Positions 27,414 through 36,100 of a stretch of 64,000 bases of DNA are shown in pieces. The stretch lies in assembly GCF_015711015.1 (NCBI RefSeq), contig NZ_CP064653.1, positions 992,001-1,056,000 of the forward strand, written 5' to 3'. The translations under genes were made by a program, and so were the position numbers. The notes below the pieces were generated by a model. That model worked only from the letters and a program-made list of their open reading frames with translations, ran no database searches and had not been told where the DNA came from. Every line of letters starts with the position of its first letter. Position 1 is the stretch's first letter. The DNA is from Methylomonas sp. LL1. Its GTDB lineage: Bacteria; Pseudomonadota; Gammaproteobacteria; Methylococcales; Methylomonadaceae.

Positions 27414-28453
27414 AGATATTCTACGGTGTACAAGGTACCGGTAATGGCCACATTACTCGGGCTCGAGTCATGGCTCGCGAACTATACGCGGCCGGTTTCG
27501 ATGTGACTTTTCAATTTAGCGGCCGGCCGGCCGAAAAATATTTCGATATGCAGGTGTTTAACGGTTATCAAACCCGAGAAGGCCTGACCTTCAACACCAG
27601 CAAGGGCCAGGTTTCCTATCTAAAAACCGCCCTGCAAGCCAGCCCGATCCGGTTTGTCAAAGACATCAACAACCTGGACTTAAGCGATTACGATTTGGTG
27701 ATCAGCGATTTCGAACCGGTGACGGCCTGGGCCGCCAAACGGCAGAAAAAACAGGTGATCGGTATCGGCCATCAATATGCCTTCGGTCACGCCATACCAC
27801 GCAAGGGTTCGGATCCCTTGGCGGACCGGGTGATGAAACATTTTGCCCCCGCCGATATTGGAGTGGGGTTGCATTGGCACCATTTCGGCCAGCCGATATT
27901 GCCGCCCATCATAGAAACTCCGGCCTTTCCGGATACGGTGCAAGCGGACAAGATTCTAGTCTATTTGCCGTTTGAAGATCAGCATGAAGTCATGCGGCAT
28001 TTGTGTCCGTTCGAGAACTTTCAATTTAATGTCTATTCGCCGGAACCGATAGCTTCAAAGTATCCGAACATCGTGTTCAAACCGTTGTCGCGCGACGGCT
28101 TTCAAAGGGATTTGTACGATTGCGCCGGTATCATCAGCAATGCCGGTTTCGAGTTGGCCAGCGAATCGTTGCAACTGGGCAAGAAAATTCTGGCCAAACC
28201 GCTGCATGCGCAAATGGAACAGATCTCCAATGCGGCGGCGCTGGAGCAATTGGGTTATGGACACACCATGTTCGATCTGGATACGCAAGTCATAGAGGAC
28301 TGGTTGCATAATCCACACGCTGTGCATGTAACCTATCCGAATGTGGCGAAAGTGCTGGTGCAGTGGTTACGGGACGGCATGCCGAAAATGGACAGCGATT
28401 TTATCGAAGCGATTTGGGATGGCGTGGAAGTGTTGCGGGTGAGGCGGCAATAG
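27410..28453 (+). CDS. MJ1255/VC2487-family glycosyltransferase
   Basis: 347 residues with a GT-B fold. The N-terminus MKIFYGVQGTGNGHITRARVMARELYAAG is characteristic of the MJ1255/VC2487 family (given here as the run FYGVQGTGNGHITRAR). The C-terminal half shows CAGIISNAGFELASESLQLGK, the nucleotide-sugar binding loop, then KPLHAQMEQISNAAALEQLG. Substrates are not established for the family; a lipid or polysaccharide acceptor at the inner membrane is plausible from the coupled PAP2 gene. It is followed by a nested palindromic repeat. Confidence 0.87.
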   Translation: MKIFYGVQGTGNGHITRARVMARELYAAGFDVTFQFSGRPAEKYFDMQVFNGYQTREGLTFNTSKGQVSYLKTALQASPIRFVKDINNLDLSDYDLVISDFEPVTAWAAKRQKKQVIGIGHQYAFGHAIPRKGSDPLADRVMKHFAPADIGVGLHWHHFGQPILPPIIETPAFPDTVQADKILVYLPFEDQHEVMRHLCPFENFQFNVYSPEPIASKYPNIVFKPLSRDGFQRDLYDCAGIISNAGFELASESLQLGKKILAKPLHAQMEQISNAAALEQLGYGHTMFDLDTQVIEDWLHNPHAVHVTYPNVAKVLVQWLRDGMPKMDSDFIEAIWDGVEVLRVRRQ

Positions 28454-28459
28454 CTTTGG

Positions 28460-28599
28460 GCTTCGGCTCCGCTCAGCCCGAGGGCATTTTGAATAATGTC
28501 AGCAGCGTTTAGGCTCCGCTCAGCCCGAGGGCTAAAACAACCTAAACGCTGTTGACCATGACGCTATCCAAAATGCCGTTGGCTGAGCGGAGTCGAAGC
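28460..28599. repeat. Nested REP-like inverted repeat, family B
   Basis: The outer arms 28460-28491 and 28569-28599 pair over about 31 bp with few mismatches (core GCTTCGGCTCCGCTCAGCC). The inner arms 28498-28513 and 28541-28556 pair over 16 bp with one mismatch (GTCAGCAGCGTTTAGG). The 27-nt loop carries another copy of CTCCGCTCAGCCCGAGGGC. It sits between converging genes. A related hairpin lies at 41074-41123. Confidence 0.8.
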
Positions 28600-28601
28600 G
28601 A

Positions 28602-29597
28602 TCAGTCATTATCCTCGCTGGGAATCAGATTTTTCAATTCTTGCGACAACAGAGTTTGCGCGCCGGTAATCACAATTTCGTCGCCCGGCTTGAAGTCGCC
28701 CGATGCGAAATAGCCGGTTTTAGCCGGAATCAATTCCGGCAATAAACGCCGCTGAAATTCGCCATTCACCGATTTGATAAAGATAAAGGCTTGTCCCAAA
28801 TGCCAAACTACCGCGTTGTCCGGGATGATGACGCCGGTATTTTCAGGAGTGCCGTTGGTAATCCAGGCGGTTATATGGGCACCGAAAGGCAGGTTGCGCC
28901 CCTCGCTTTTGAAAAAATAGCGTTCTCCTTGAGTAACGGGATCGGCTTGAGGCGCAACCGAGATCAGGCTGGCTTTAATCGCGTGATCGCGTCGGCCGTG
29001 TTCGTCGACATCGACGGTGCGTAAGTCGGGGGCAAGACGGCTGTTGGCCGGCAATGTAATTTGCAGCAGTTGGGCACGATGGTTTAAAAACTGTTCGGCC
29101 TGTTTGCCGTGATTCTGAGTGAACCAGTCGGTTAAAAGTTCGCCCCATTGCAGGCGGCTGGTCGCCAAAATGGTTTGTTGTTGATAATTGCTGGTGGCAA
29201 GGTTGGCTTGATCGTTTCGCCATTGTGCCTGCTGTTCCTGCAGTCGGCGTGTCGAAACGATGTCATGACGATGTAAATCTTGAGTTCGGGTTAGATTCAG
29301 ATCGGCTTCTTGATATTTGGCCCGGGCGCTGTCCTGTTGCGCCCGAGCGGCCAGAAATTGCTGTCTCAGCGCGACCAATGGCTCGAGATTGACAACCGTC
29401 CCGTAGGCGCTGAATTCGGGTTGTTGCATACTGGCTTCCAGGCGCTGTGTCTTAATGCCTGCGATGTGGGTGTTTGAAGCGGCCGAGTCGGCTGGTTTCA
29501 TCGCCCGCGGTTCATCGTCCTGATCGGCGTCGGCAAAGGGACTTGAAGCGGCGAGTAACGCAGCCGCCAGGCAAGCGAAACGGATCAATTTGTACAT
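28602..29597 (-). CDS. HlyD/RND-type periplasmic adaptor (membrane fusion) protein, orphan
   Basis: 331 residues with an N-terminal signal peptide (ACLAAALLAASSPFADA). Layout follows membrane fusion proteins: a beta strand TQRLEASMQQPEFSAYGTVV, a helical hairpin with ARAQQDSARAKYQEADLNLTR and RRLQEQQAQWRNDQAN, a second beta domain, and a membrane-proximal end with VIIPDNAVVWHLGQAFIFI and GDEIVITGAQTLLSQEL. Such proteins link inner-membrane RND pumps to outer-membrane channels. The lipoyl half-motif is poorly preserved, and neither pump nor channel gene is next to it. Function is therefore uncertain. Confidence 0.75.
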   Translation of the reverse strand: MYKLIRFACLAAALLAASSPFADADQDDEPRAMKPADSAASNTHIAGIKTQRLEASMQQPEFSAYGTVVNLEPLVALRQQFLAARAQQDSARAKYQEADLNLTRTQDLHRHDIVSTRRLQEQQAQWRNDQANLATSNYQQQTILATSRLQWGELLTDWFTQNHGKQAEQFLNHRAQLLQITLPANSRLAPDLRTVDVDEHGRRDHAIKASLISVAPQADPVTQGERYFFKSEGRNLPFGAHITAWITNGTPENTGVIIPDNAVVWHLGQAFIFIKSVNGEFQRRLLPELIPAKTGYFASGDFKPGDEIVITGAQTLLSQELKNLIPSEDND

Positions 29598-29727
29598 TTT
29601 TAAAGTATTAAGGAATAGTATGAGCCGGAATTATAGGGTTTGGCGGTTCCGGATTTGTATTTTTTTGTTGTGAAAAAAAAATTGCCGGTTATTCTTTACC
29701 GGTTGATATTTAGGCTAGAAACGGGAA

Positions 29728-30117
29728 ATGGAAATGAAAAACATACCGGAAAATTTAAAATATGCGGCCACCCATGAATGGGCTGCTCTGGAACAGGATA
29801 ATCTGGTTCGGGTCGGCATCACCGACTTTGCCCAATCGGAACTGGGAGACATCGTCTTTATCGGCTTGCCGGACGTGGGGCGGACAGTATCCGCCAACGA
29901 ACAGCTAGCGGTGGTGGAATCGGTTAAGACAGCCTCCGATCTGTTTAGCCCGGTCGCGGGTACCGTGGTGGCGGTCAATGAAGCGGTGCGGGACGAACCT
30001 GAAAAAGTCAATGAGGATGCGTTTGCGACTTGGTTGTTCCAGATCAAGGCAGACAATGCCGCCGAGCTGGATCAATTGATGGATGCCGAGGCTTATCAGC
30101 GCATGATAGAAGAATAA
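29728..30117 (+). CDS. gcvH: Glycine cleavage system H protein
   Basis: 129 residues, full length. GcvH carries the aminomethyl group of glycine on a lipoyl arm between the P, T and L proteins. The lipoylated lysine is in VVESVKTASDLFSPVAG. The N-terminal HEWAALEQDNLVRVGITDFAQSELGDIVFIGLP is typical (quoted here as HEWA and GITDFAQSELGDIVFI). The start could be 29728 or the ATG two codons later, both behind GGGAA. Other gcv genes are not in the window; dgkA follows 11 nt later and is probably co-transcribed. Confidence 0.96.
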   Translation: MEMKNIPENLKYAATHEWAALEQDNLVRVGITDFAQSELGDIVFIGLPDVGRTVSANEQLAVVESVKTASDLFSPVAGTVVAVNEAVRDEPEKVNEDAFATWLFQIKADNAAELDQLMDAEAYQRMIEE

Positions 30118-30128
30118 CGGGTAGCGGA

Positions 30129-30488
30129 ATGGCCAATCAAAATGCAAAAGGCTTTAAGCGATTGATCAATGCCTGTTTTTTCTCGATTGCCGGATTTAAA
30201 GCCACCTGGCAACATGAGGAAGCTTTTAGGCAGGAAGTAATGCTGTTCATCGTTACCACCCCTCTGGCCTTGTGGCTGGGAAACGGTAACATCGAAAAAG
30301 TGCTGCTAATCGGTAGCATGGTGTTGGTATTGCTGGTGGAATTGCTGAATTCGGCGGTCGAAGCCGTGGTTGACCGGGTTGGTTTCGAACATCACGAATT
30401 ATCGGGCCGGGCCAAGGATATAGGGTCGGCGGCGGTGATGCTGTCCTTGCTGTGGGCGGGAACAACCTGGGCTTTAATTTTGCTGTAA
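30129..30488 (+). CDS. dgkA: Diacylglycerol kinase
   Basis: 119 residues with three membrane helices. The DgkA signature is visible: EAFRQEV near the first helix and VELLNSAVEAVVDRVG with the catalytic Glu and Asn, followed by LSGRAKDIGSAAVML. It phosphorylates diacylglycerol with ATP in the inner membrane, recycling lipid released by periplasmic glucan synthesis. The start ATG at 30129 follows a GTAGCGGA stretch; longer upstream frames overlap gcvH and are rejected. Confidence 0.95.
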   Translation: MANQNAKGFKRLINACFFSIAGFKATWQHEEAFRQEVMLFIVTTPLALWLGNGNIEKVLLIGSMVLVLLVELLNSAVEAVVDRVGFEHHELSGRAKDIGSAAVMLSLLWAGTTWALILL

Positions 30489-30613
30489 ACAGTTAAAACG
30501 CTGATGGATGAACGGCGGGAAAATCTTTCGCCTTTCATCTTTTGCCTTGTACCTAAATCGAACATCCGTTATTTTAAACAGGTTAAAAAATTAGTTAATC
30601 CAAAAGGAGAAGA

Positions 30614-31546
30614 ATGAGCGCTTTAATCTGTGGTTCGATGGCTTACGACACCATCATGGTGTTTCACGATAAATTCAAACATCACATCTTGCCGGAGAAG
30701 ACGCACATTCTGAATGTGTCGTTTCTGGTGCCGACGATGCGTCGTGAATACGGTGGCTGCGCCGGCAACATTGCCTATAACCTGCAATTGCTGAAGGAAG
30801 AACCGTTGATCATGGCTACCGTGGGCCACGATTTCGAGCCGTATGCGCAGTGGCTAAGCCAATGCGGCATTACAACCCGCTACATCAAAGTGTTGGATGA
30901 TCATTTTACCGGTCAAGCCTACATCACCACCGATGAAGACGACAATCAGATTACCGCCTTTCATCCCGGTGCGATGAGCTTTTCCCATCTAAACGATGTG
31001 CCGGCTACTTCGGAAATCACGGTTGGTATCGTCTCGCCCGACGGAAAACAAGGTATGCAAGAGCACGCCGAGCAATTCGCCGAGTTGGGGATACCGTTCA
31101 TTTTCGACCCCGGTCAAGGCATGCCGATGTTCAGTGGCGAGGAATTATTGCATTTTCTGGAACTGGCCAATTACGCTACCTTCAACGATTACGAGTCGGA
31201 ACTGATGCAACAACGTACCGGTTTGACACTGGAGCAAATTGCCGAAAAAGTCGATGCCTTGATCATTACCCTGGGTAGTAACGGCTCCAAAATCTATACC
31301 CAAGGTACTTGTATCGAAATTCCGCCCGCCACCCCGAAACAGGTGTTGGATCCCACCGGTTGCGGAGATGCTTACCGGGCCGGCCTGTTGTATGGTCTTA
31401 TGAATGATTACGATTGGGATGTCACCGGCCGTATCGCCTCGTTATTGGGTGCGATTAAAATCGAACATAACGGCACCCAGAATCATGTGTTCAGCATGCC
31501 GGAATTCAAGGAACGTTACCAGGAAACCTTCGGTTCGTCATTTTGA
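30614..31546 (+). CDS. PfkB-family carbohydrate/nucleoside kinase (adenosine-kinase-like)
   Basis: 310 residues of ribokinase fold. N-terminal REYGGCAGNIAYNLQLL corresponds to the substrate-binding GG motif. The PfkB signature 2 with the catalytic Asp is VLDPTGCGDAYRAGLLYGL, and ALIITLGSNGSKIYT precedes it. The closest family flavour is bacterial adenosine kinase, but ribokinase or a sugar kinase remains possible. A strong AAAGGAGA site precedes the ATG. Its stop overlaps the mazG start, giving a coupled kinase-mazG-secreted protein unit. Confidence 0.85.
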   Translation: MSALICGSMAYDTIMVFHDKFKHHILPEKTHILNVSFLVPTMRREYGGCAGNIAYNLQLLKEEPLIMATVGHDFEPYAQWLSQCGITTRYIKVLDDHFTGQAYITTDEDDNQITAFHPGAMSFSHLNDVPATSEITVGIVSPDGKQGMQEHAEQFAELGIPFIFDPGQGMPMFSGEELLHFLELANYATFNDYESELMQQRTGLTLEQIAEKVDALIITLGSNGSKIYTQGTCIEIPPATPKQVLDPTGCGDAYRAGLLYGLMNDYDWDVTGRIASLLGAIKIEHNGTQNHVFSMPEFKERYQETFGSSF

Positions 31547-32364
31547 GTTTAACCAAAACCCAGGCCTTATTAGCGCTGATGGCCCGCTTGCGCGACCCGG
31601 AAACGGGTTGCGCCTGGGACCGGAAACAGGATTTTTATAGCCTGATTCCGTATACCATCGAGGAAGCTTATGAAGTGGCCGATGCGATTGAGCGCAACGA
31701 CTTCGATGATTTGCGCGGCGAGCTGGGCGATTTGCTGCTGCAAGTGGTGTTCCATTCGCGTATAGCGGAAGAACGTGGCTTGTTCGATTTCGAACAGGTT
31801 GCCGCTGCTATCGGCGATAAATTGGTCAGTCGCCATCCGCATGTGTTTGCCGGCGTCAAGTTCGACAGTGACGATGAACGCCAACAGGCTTGGGAAGAGG
31901 CCAAGGCCCAAGAAAGGCAACAAAAACATCCTAATAAAAAAACAGACAGCGTATTGTCCGGAGTAGCCAAAAGTCTGCCGGCGTTGGTGGAGTGCGAAAA
32001 AATCCAGAATCGTGCCGCCAGTCACGGTTTCGACTGGCCGGATACCGAGCCTGTATTCGACAAGGTCAGAGAAGAGTTACAAGAAGTGCACGAAGCCTGG
32101 CAGTCGGGCGATCAGACTCACATTCAGGAAGAGGTGGGCGATTTATTGCTGGTAGCGGTCAATTTGGCCCGCCATCTGAAAGTCAATCCGGAAATCGCCT
32201 TGAAACAAGCCACCAAGAAATTTACCCGCCGCTTCAATTACATTGAAAAGCAGATCGAAGCTTCGGGCAGAGCATTGCGCGATTGTGAACTCGAGGAACT
32301 GGATGGCCTATGGCACGAAGCCAAGCGGGTGCAAAACAAGACCGGATCGAGCCATGATGATTAA
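31543..32364 (+). CDS. mazG: Nucleoside triphosphate pyrophosphohydrolase MazG
   Basis: 273 residues with two MazG domains. Metal-binding motifs read TIEEAYEVADAIE and LRGELGDLLLQVVFH in the first domain and EELQEVHEAW with EEVGDLLLVAVNLARHL in the second. MazG hydrolyses (d)NTPs to NMP and pyrophosphate, cleaning non-canonical nucleotides. The start is a TTG at 31543 overlapping the upstream TGA; MSLTKTQALLALMARLRDPETG fits the family alignment (shown as ALMARLRDPETGCAWD). The 3' end overlaps the next gene by 11 nt. Confidence 0.95.
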   Translation: MSLTKTQALLALMARLRDPETGCAWDRKQDFYSLIPYTIEEAYEVADAIERNDFDDLRGELGDLLLQVVFHSRIAEERGLFDFEQVAAAIGDKLVSRHPHVFAGVKFDSDDERQQAWEEAKAQERQQKHPNKKTDSVLSGVAKSLPALVECEKIQNRAASHGFDWPDTEPVFDKVREELQEVHEAWQSGDQTHIQEEVGDLLLVAVNLARHLKVNPEIALKQATKKFTRRFNYIEKQIEASGRALRDCELEELDGLWHEAKRVQNKTGSSHDD

Positions 32365-32785
32365 GTTGGCGCTATTGGCAGTCGCGCTACTGGTTCCGCT
32401 CACGGCCACGGCGGAGGTTTTGGGCCATATTTCCGAGGACACCACGCCAATTCCACCGTCGCAACCGGAGGGCAGTCAAAATCACGACAGACGCATCATT
32501 TATCGGGTGATCTGCTCACCGGAGGACCAAGGCTTACCGGACTGCGAGCGGCCGTTCGACGATACTGAGTCTTCGGCTCGGCCGGTTTCCCGACCGGAAC
32601 CCGATATGCCGGATGATGCCTTGCAAGCGGAAACGGAACAGGCTATTCAGCCGGCAAAGCCACTAAAAGCAACGCCAGCCACCAGCAAAAAATCCAATTC
32701 CAGCAAAAAAAGCCCAAAGGCCGCTAGCCGGAAAAAATCGACGAAAAAATCACCCGCTAAAAAAGCCGCAAACAAAAAGAAATAA
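32354..32785 (+). CDS. Exported protein with a histone-H1-like lysine-rich tail
   Basis: 143 residues. An N-terminal signal peptide (KLALLAVALLVPLTATAEV) is followed by about 85 polar, proline- and acid-rich residues with two cysteines (VICSPEDQGLPDCERPF). The last 40 residues are almost only Lys, Ser and Ala in KKS, KKSP and AKKA steps, ending AANKKK. I recognise no family. Basic tails of this kind bind nucleic acid or acidic polymers; in an exported protein, peptidoglycan, polyphosphate or LPS are conceivable targets. The ATG at 32354 lies inside mazG, so it is translationally coupled; 32357 is an alternative start. Confidence 0.7.
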   Translation: MMIKLALLAVALLVPLTATAEVLGHISEDTTPIPPSQPEGSQNHDRRIIYRVICSPEDQGLPDCERPFDDTESSARPVSRPEPDMPDDALQAETEQAIQPAKPLKATPATSKKSNSSKKSPKAASRKKSTKKSPAKKAANKKK

Positions 32786-33192
32786 GCCCGACTGGATTCG
32801 GCTTCGTGAAACCGTTACTCGGATTAACCAGCCGACCGAACTCTACGGGGCGCTTAATATCTGTTTCCAGGTTTAGGGCAGAAGGCGCTCTGTCGAAGTG
32901 AAGCTTGTTAGCCGATAAAATCCCCTCGAATAGTGAACAATATAGCAAAGCATGACCTGCATTTTTGAGGGAGCTGAATTTTATGCCTATTCAGCGTAAA
33001 TCGCCCTGTCCGTTACTTGTCGTGCCTTGTTTAACGCCATGCGGCGATTGAATTAGCCTCTTCAAGGTCTCGCTGAATAGTTATTGATTTTCTTGATTGC
33101 GATGGGCAATCGTCGATTAAAATGGCAAATAGTAACCCGCCAAACCTTAAAACTTAGCCCTGAACAAACGCCGGCAAATAACGAAGTATCCC
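32786..33192. other. Intergenic region upstream of the PAS kinase
   Basis: About 400 nt with no recognised gene. It should hold the promoter of the PAS histidine kinase, but I could not pick a convincing -10/-35 pair. No clear terminator hairpin follows the lysine-rich gene. Confidence 0.35.
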
Positions 33193-36100
33193 ATGGAAAT
33201 TTGCAATATCGAATCCTGCGGCGAAGTCGCGGGGCGCAGGCTCGCTGAACAGCGTCTCTCTGAACGGGAACGCCACTACCACGACATACTCCACAACCTT
33301 TCCGATGCCATCTATCTGGTGGAAGTCACCGAGGATGATCGTTTTCGCTACCTGGAAACCAACCGCGCCTTCGAGGCCATGATGGGCATGGCTGAGGATG
33401 GCATGTTGGGAAAATGTGTCGGCGAGGTGCTGCGGGCGTCGGGCGCGGAAACTTCGGCCGAGAACGCGATCGCCAAGTTTCACCGCTGCCTGGAGCTAGG
33501 CCACGCCATCAGCGGGGAAATCACGCTGGATACGCCGTCCGGCCGTCGCATCCTCAATTCAACGCTGACGCCTTTGTTCGACGACGCGGGCCGCATCGAC
33601 CGCATCCTCGGCGTTTCCCGCGACGTCACCGCAAGCAAACTAGCCGAACGCTTGAACGATTTTCTGGGCTTTGCGCTCAACCAAGCAAACGACGCGGTGT
33701 TTTTAATCGATCCCAAGGCCGACCACCGTTTCCGCTACGTCAACGACCAGGCCTGCCGCTCGCTGGGCTATGGCCGCGACGAATTGTTGGGCATGAGCGT
33801 GCCGGATATCGATCCTTACGTGGATTTGGAGGCGGCCCGGAACATTGACGAGCAAATACGCAAACAGACTTCTTTTCGTTTCGAAACCTTTCACCGCCGG
33901 AAGGACGGCCAGGTTTTTCCGGTCGAAATCAGCGGGACGGAAATCGAGCATGACGGCCAAACCATGGCGCTTTCCATTGTCCGCGACATCACCGAGCGCA
34001 AAGCCGCCGAGGCCGCGCTGCGCGCCAGCGAGGAACGCATGCGTTTGTTCTTCGAGCGCCAGCTGGTCGGCATGGCGATAACCTCGCCGGAAAAGGGCTG
34101 GCTTAAGGCCAACGACAAGATTTGCAAGATGTTTGGTTACAGCCGCGAGGAGCTGGCGAAGCTGACCTGGGCCGATCTGACCTATCCGGACGATTTGCCG
34201 GCCGACGTAGCCCAATTCGAGCGCATGCTGAGCGGCAAAATCGACAGTTACGCGATGGAAAAACGCTATCTCCACAAGGATGGCCGCATCGTTTTCATCA
34301 ATCTATCGGTCGGCTGCGTACGGCGGGAAGACGGCGCGGTGGATTACGTGCTGGCACTGTTGGAAGACATCACCGAGCGCAAACGGTTCGAGCTCGATAG
34401 AAAATTATTAACCGAGATTCTGGAACAGTCGCCCGATTTCGTCGGTACGGTAGACATGCAAGGCCAGCTCGGCTATCACAACCTCGCCGCGCGAAGGATG
34501 GTCGGTTTGGCTGATGATGCCGATGTTACCCAGTTGAGCATTTCCGACATGCATCCGAAATGGGTGACGAAGTTGATCATGGAGACGGCCTTGCCCATCG
34601 CGCTGGAACAGGGTGTATGGCGCGGTGAAACCGCCTTGTTGCATCGAGATGGCCGGGAAATTTCCGTTCAGCAGACGATCATGTTGCATCGGGATGCCGA
34701 CGGTAAGCCGAAGGGCACTTCCACCATCATGCAGGACATCACCGAACGCAAACACATGGAAGAGCAGCTTAAATTAAAGGAGTTCGCCCTCGAATATGCG
34801 CAAGATGCCGTTTACCTGATGGTTCCCAATGGGCGCTTCGCCTATGTCAACGATCAGGCCTGTCGCGCCTTGGGGTACAGCCGCGACGAACTGTTAAAGC
34901 TGACGCCGTTCGACATCGACCCGGACATCACGCCGGAAAGTAATCTAGGCCTCCAGGAGGAGGTTCAAACCCAAGGTTTGATTAGCTTCGAAACTCACCA
35001 TAAGCGCCGCGACGGCAGCGTGTTCCCGGTCGAGATTCGCGGCTCGCGCTTCGATTACCAAGGGCAGGTATTTTTGCTGGCTTTGGCTAGCGACATCAGC
35101 GAGCGCAAACGCATGGAGGAAGAACGCCTTGCCCATCTGCATTTCTTCGAAAGCATGGACAGGGTCAATCGCGCTCTCCAAGGCTCGAACGATTTGGAAA
35201 TCGTGCTTAACAATGTACTCGATACCGTGTTGGCTATCTTCGACTGTGACCGGGCGTTTCTTTGCCATCCCTGCGATCCAAAAGCCGATTCCTGGAGTGT
35301 GCCCTTCGAAAAGACCAAGCCCGAATTTCCGGGAGCCCAGGCCTTGGGTATGGCTATGCCGATGGACGCCGATATGGCTAAGACATTTAGTCTGTTATTG
35401 GATACCGATGGCCCCGTGACCCAGGGGGCGGGAAACCAACATCCACTGCCAAAAGAAGTGTCGGAGACATTCGGCATAAAATCCCACATGGCGGTCGCCG
35501 TTTATCCCAAGGGCGATAAGCCCTGGCGGTTCGGGATACATCAATGTTCCCGCACCAGAGCCTGGACAGCCGACGAACAAAAGCTGTTTCAAGAGATAGG
35601 CCGGCACCTGGCCGACGCGTTGACTGGTTTGTTGGTCTACCGTAGCTTGCAAACCAGCGAACGGGAGTTCAGGACGCTGGCGGAAAATATGCCGGACACC
35701 TTGATCCGCTATGACCGCGAAGGCCGTCGTACCTACATCAATCCGGCGTTGGTGCGGATTTCTGCTGTCAGGGAAGAACAAATGATCGGCTTGACGCAGC
35801 AGGAATCCAATCCATTTACCATGCCGGAAATTTACCAGCTGGCACTGGAACATACGCTTGCTACAGGTGAGCGTAGCGAGCTCGAGCTACCGATACCCAC
35901 GCCATTAGGCGACATACGCACCAACCTGATTATCATCGCGGCAGAGCGGGCGGCGGACGGACAAATTTCGGGCGCGATTACCATCGGTCATGACATCACC
36001 GAGCGCAAGCAAGCGGAAGCCCTGCTGGTGCAGCGTGAACTTGAGTTCCGCACCCTGGCGGAAAACTCGCCGGACGCTATCATCCGCTACGACCGCGACT

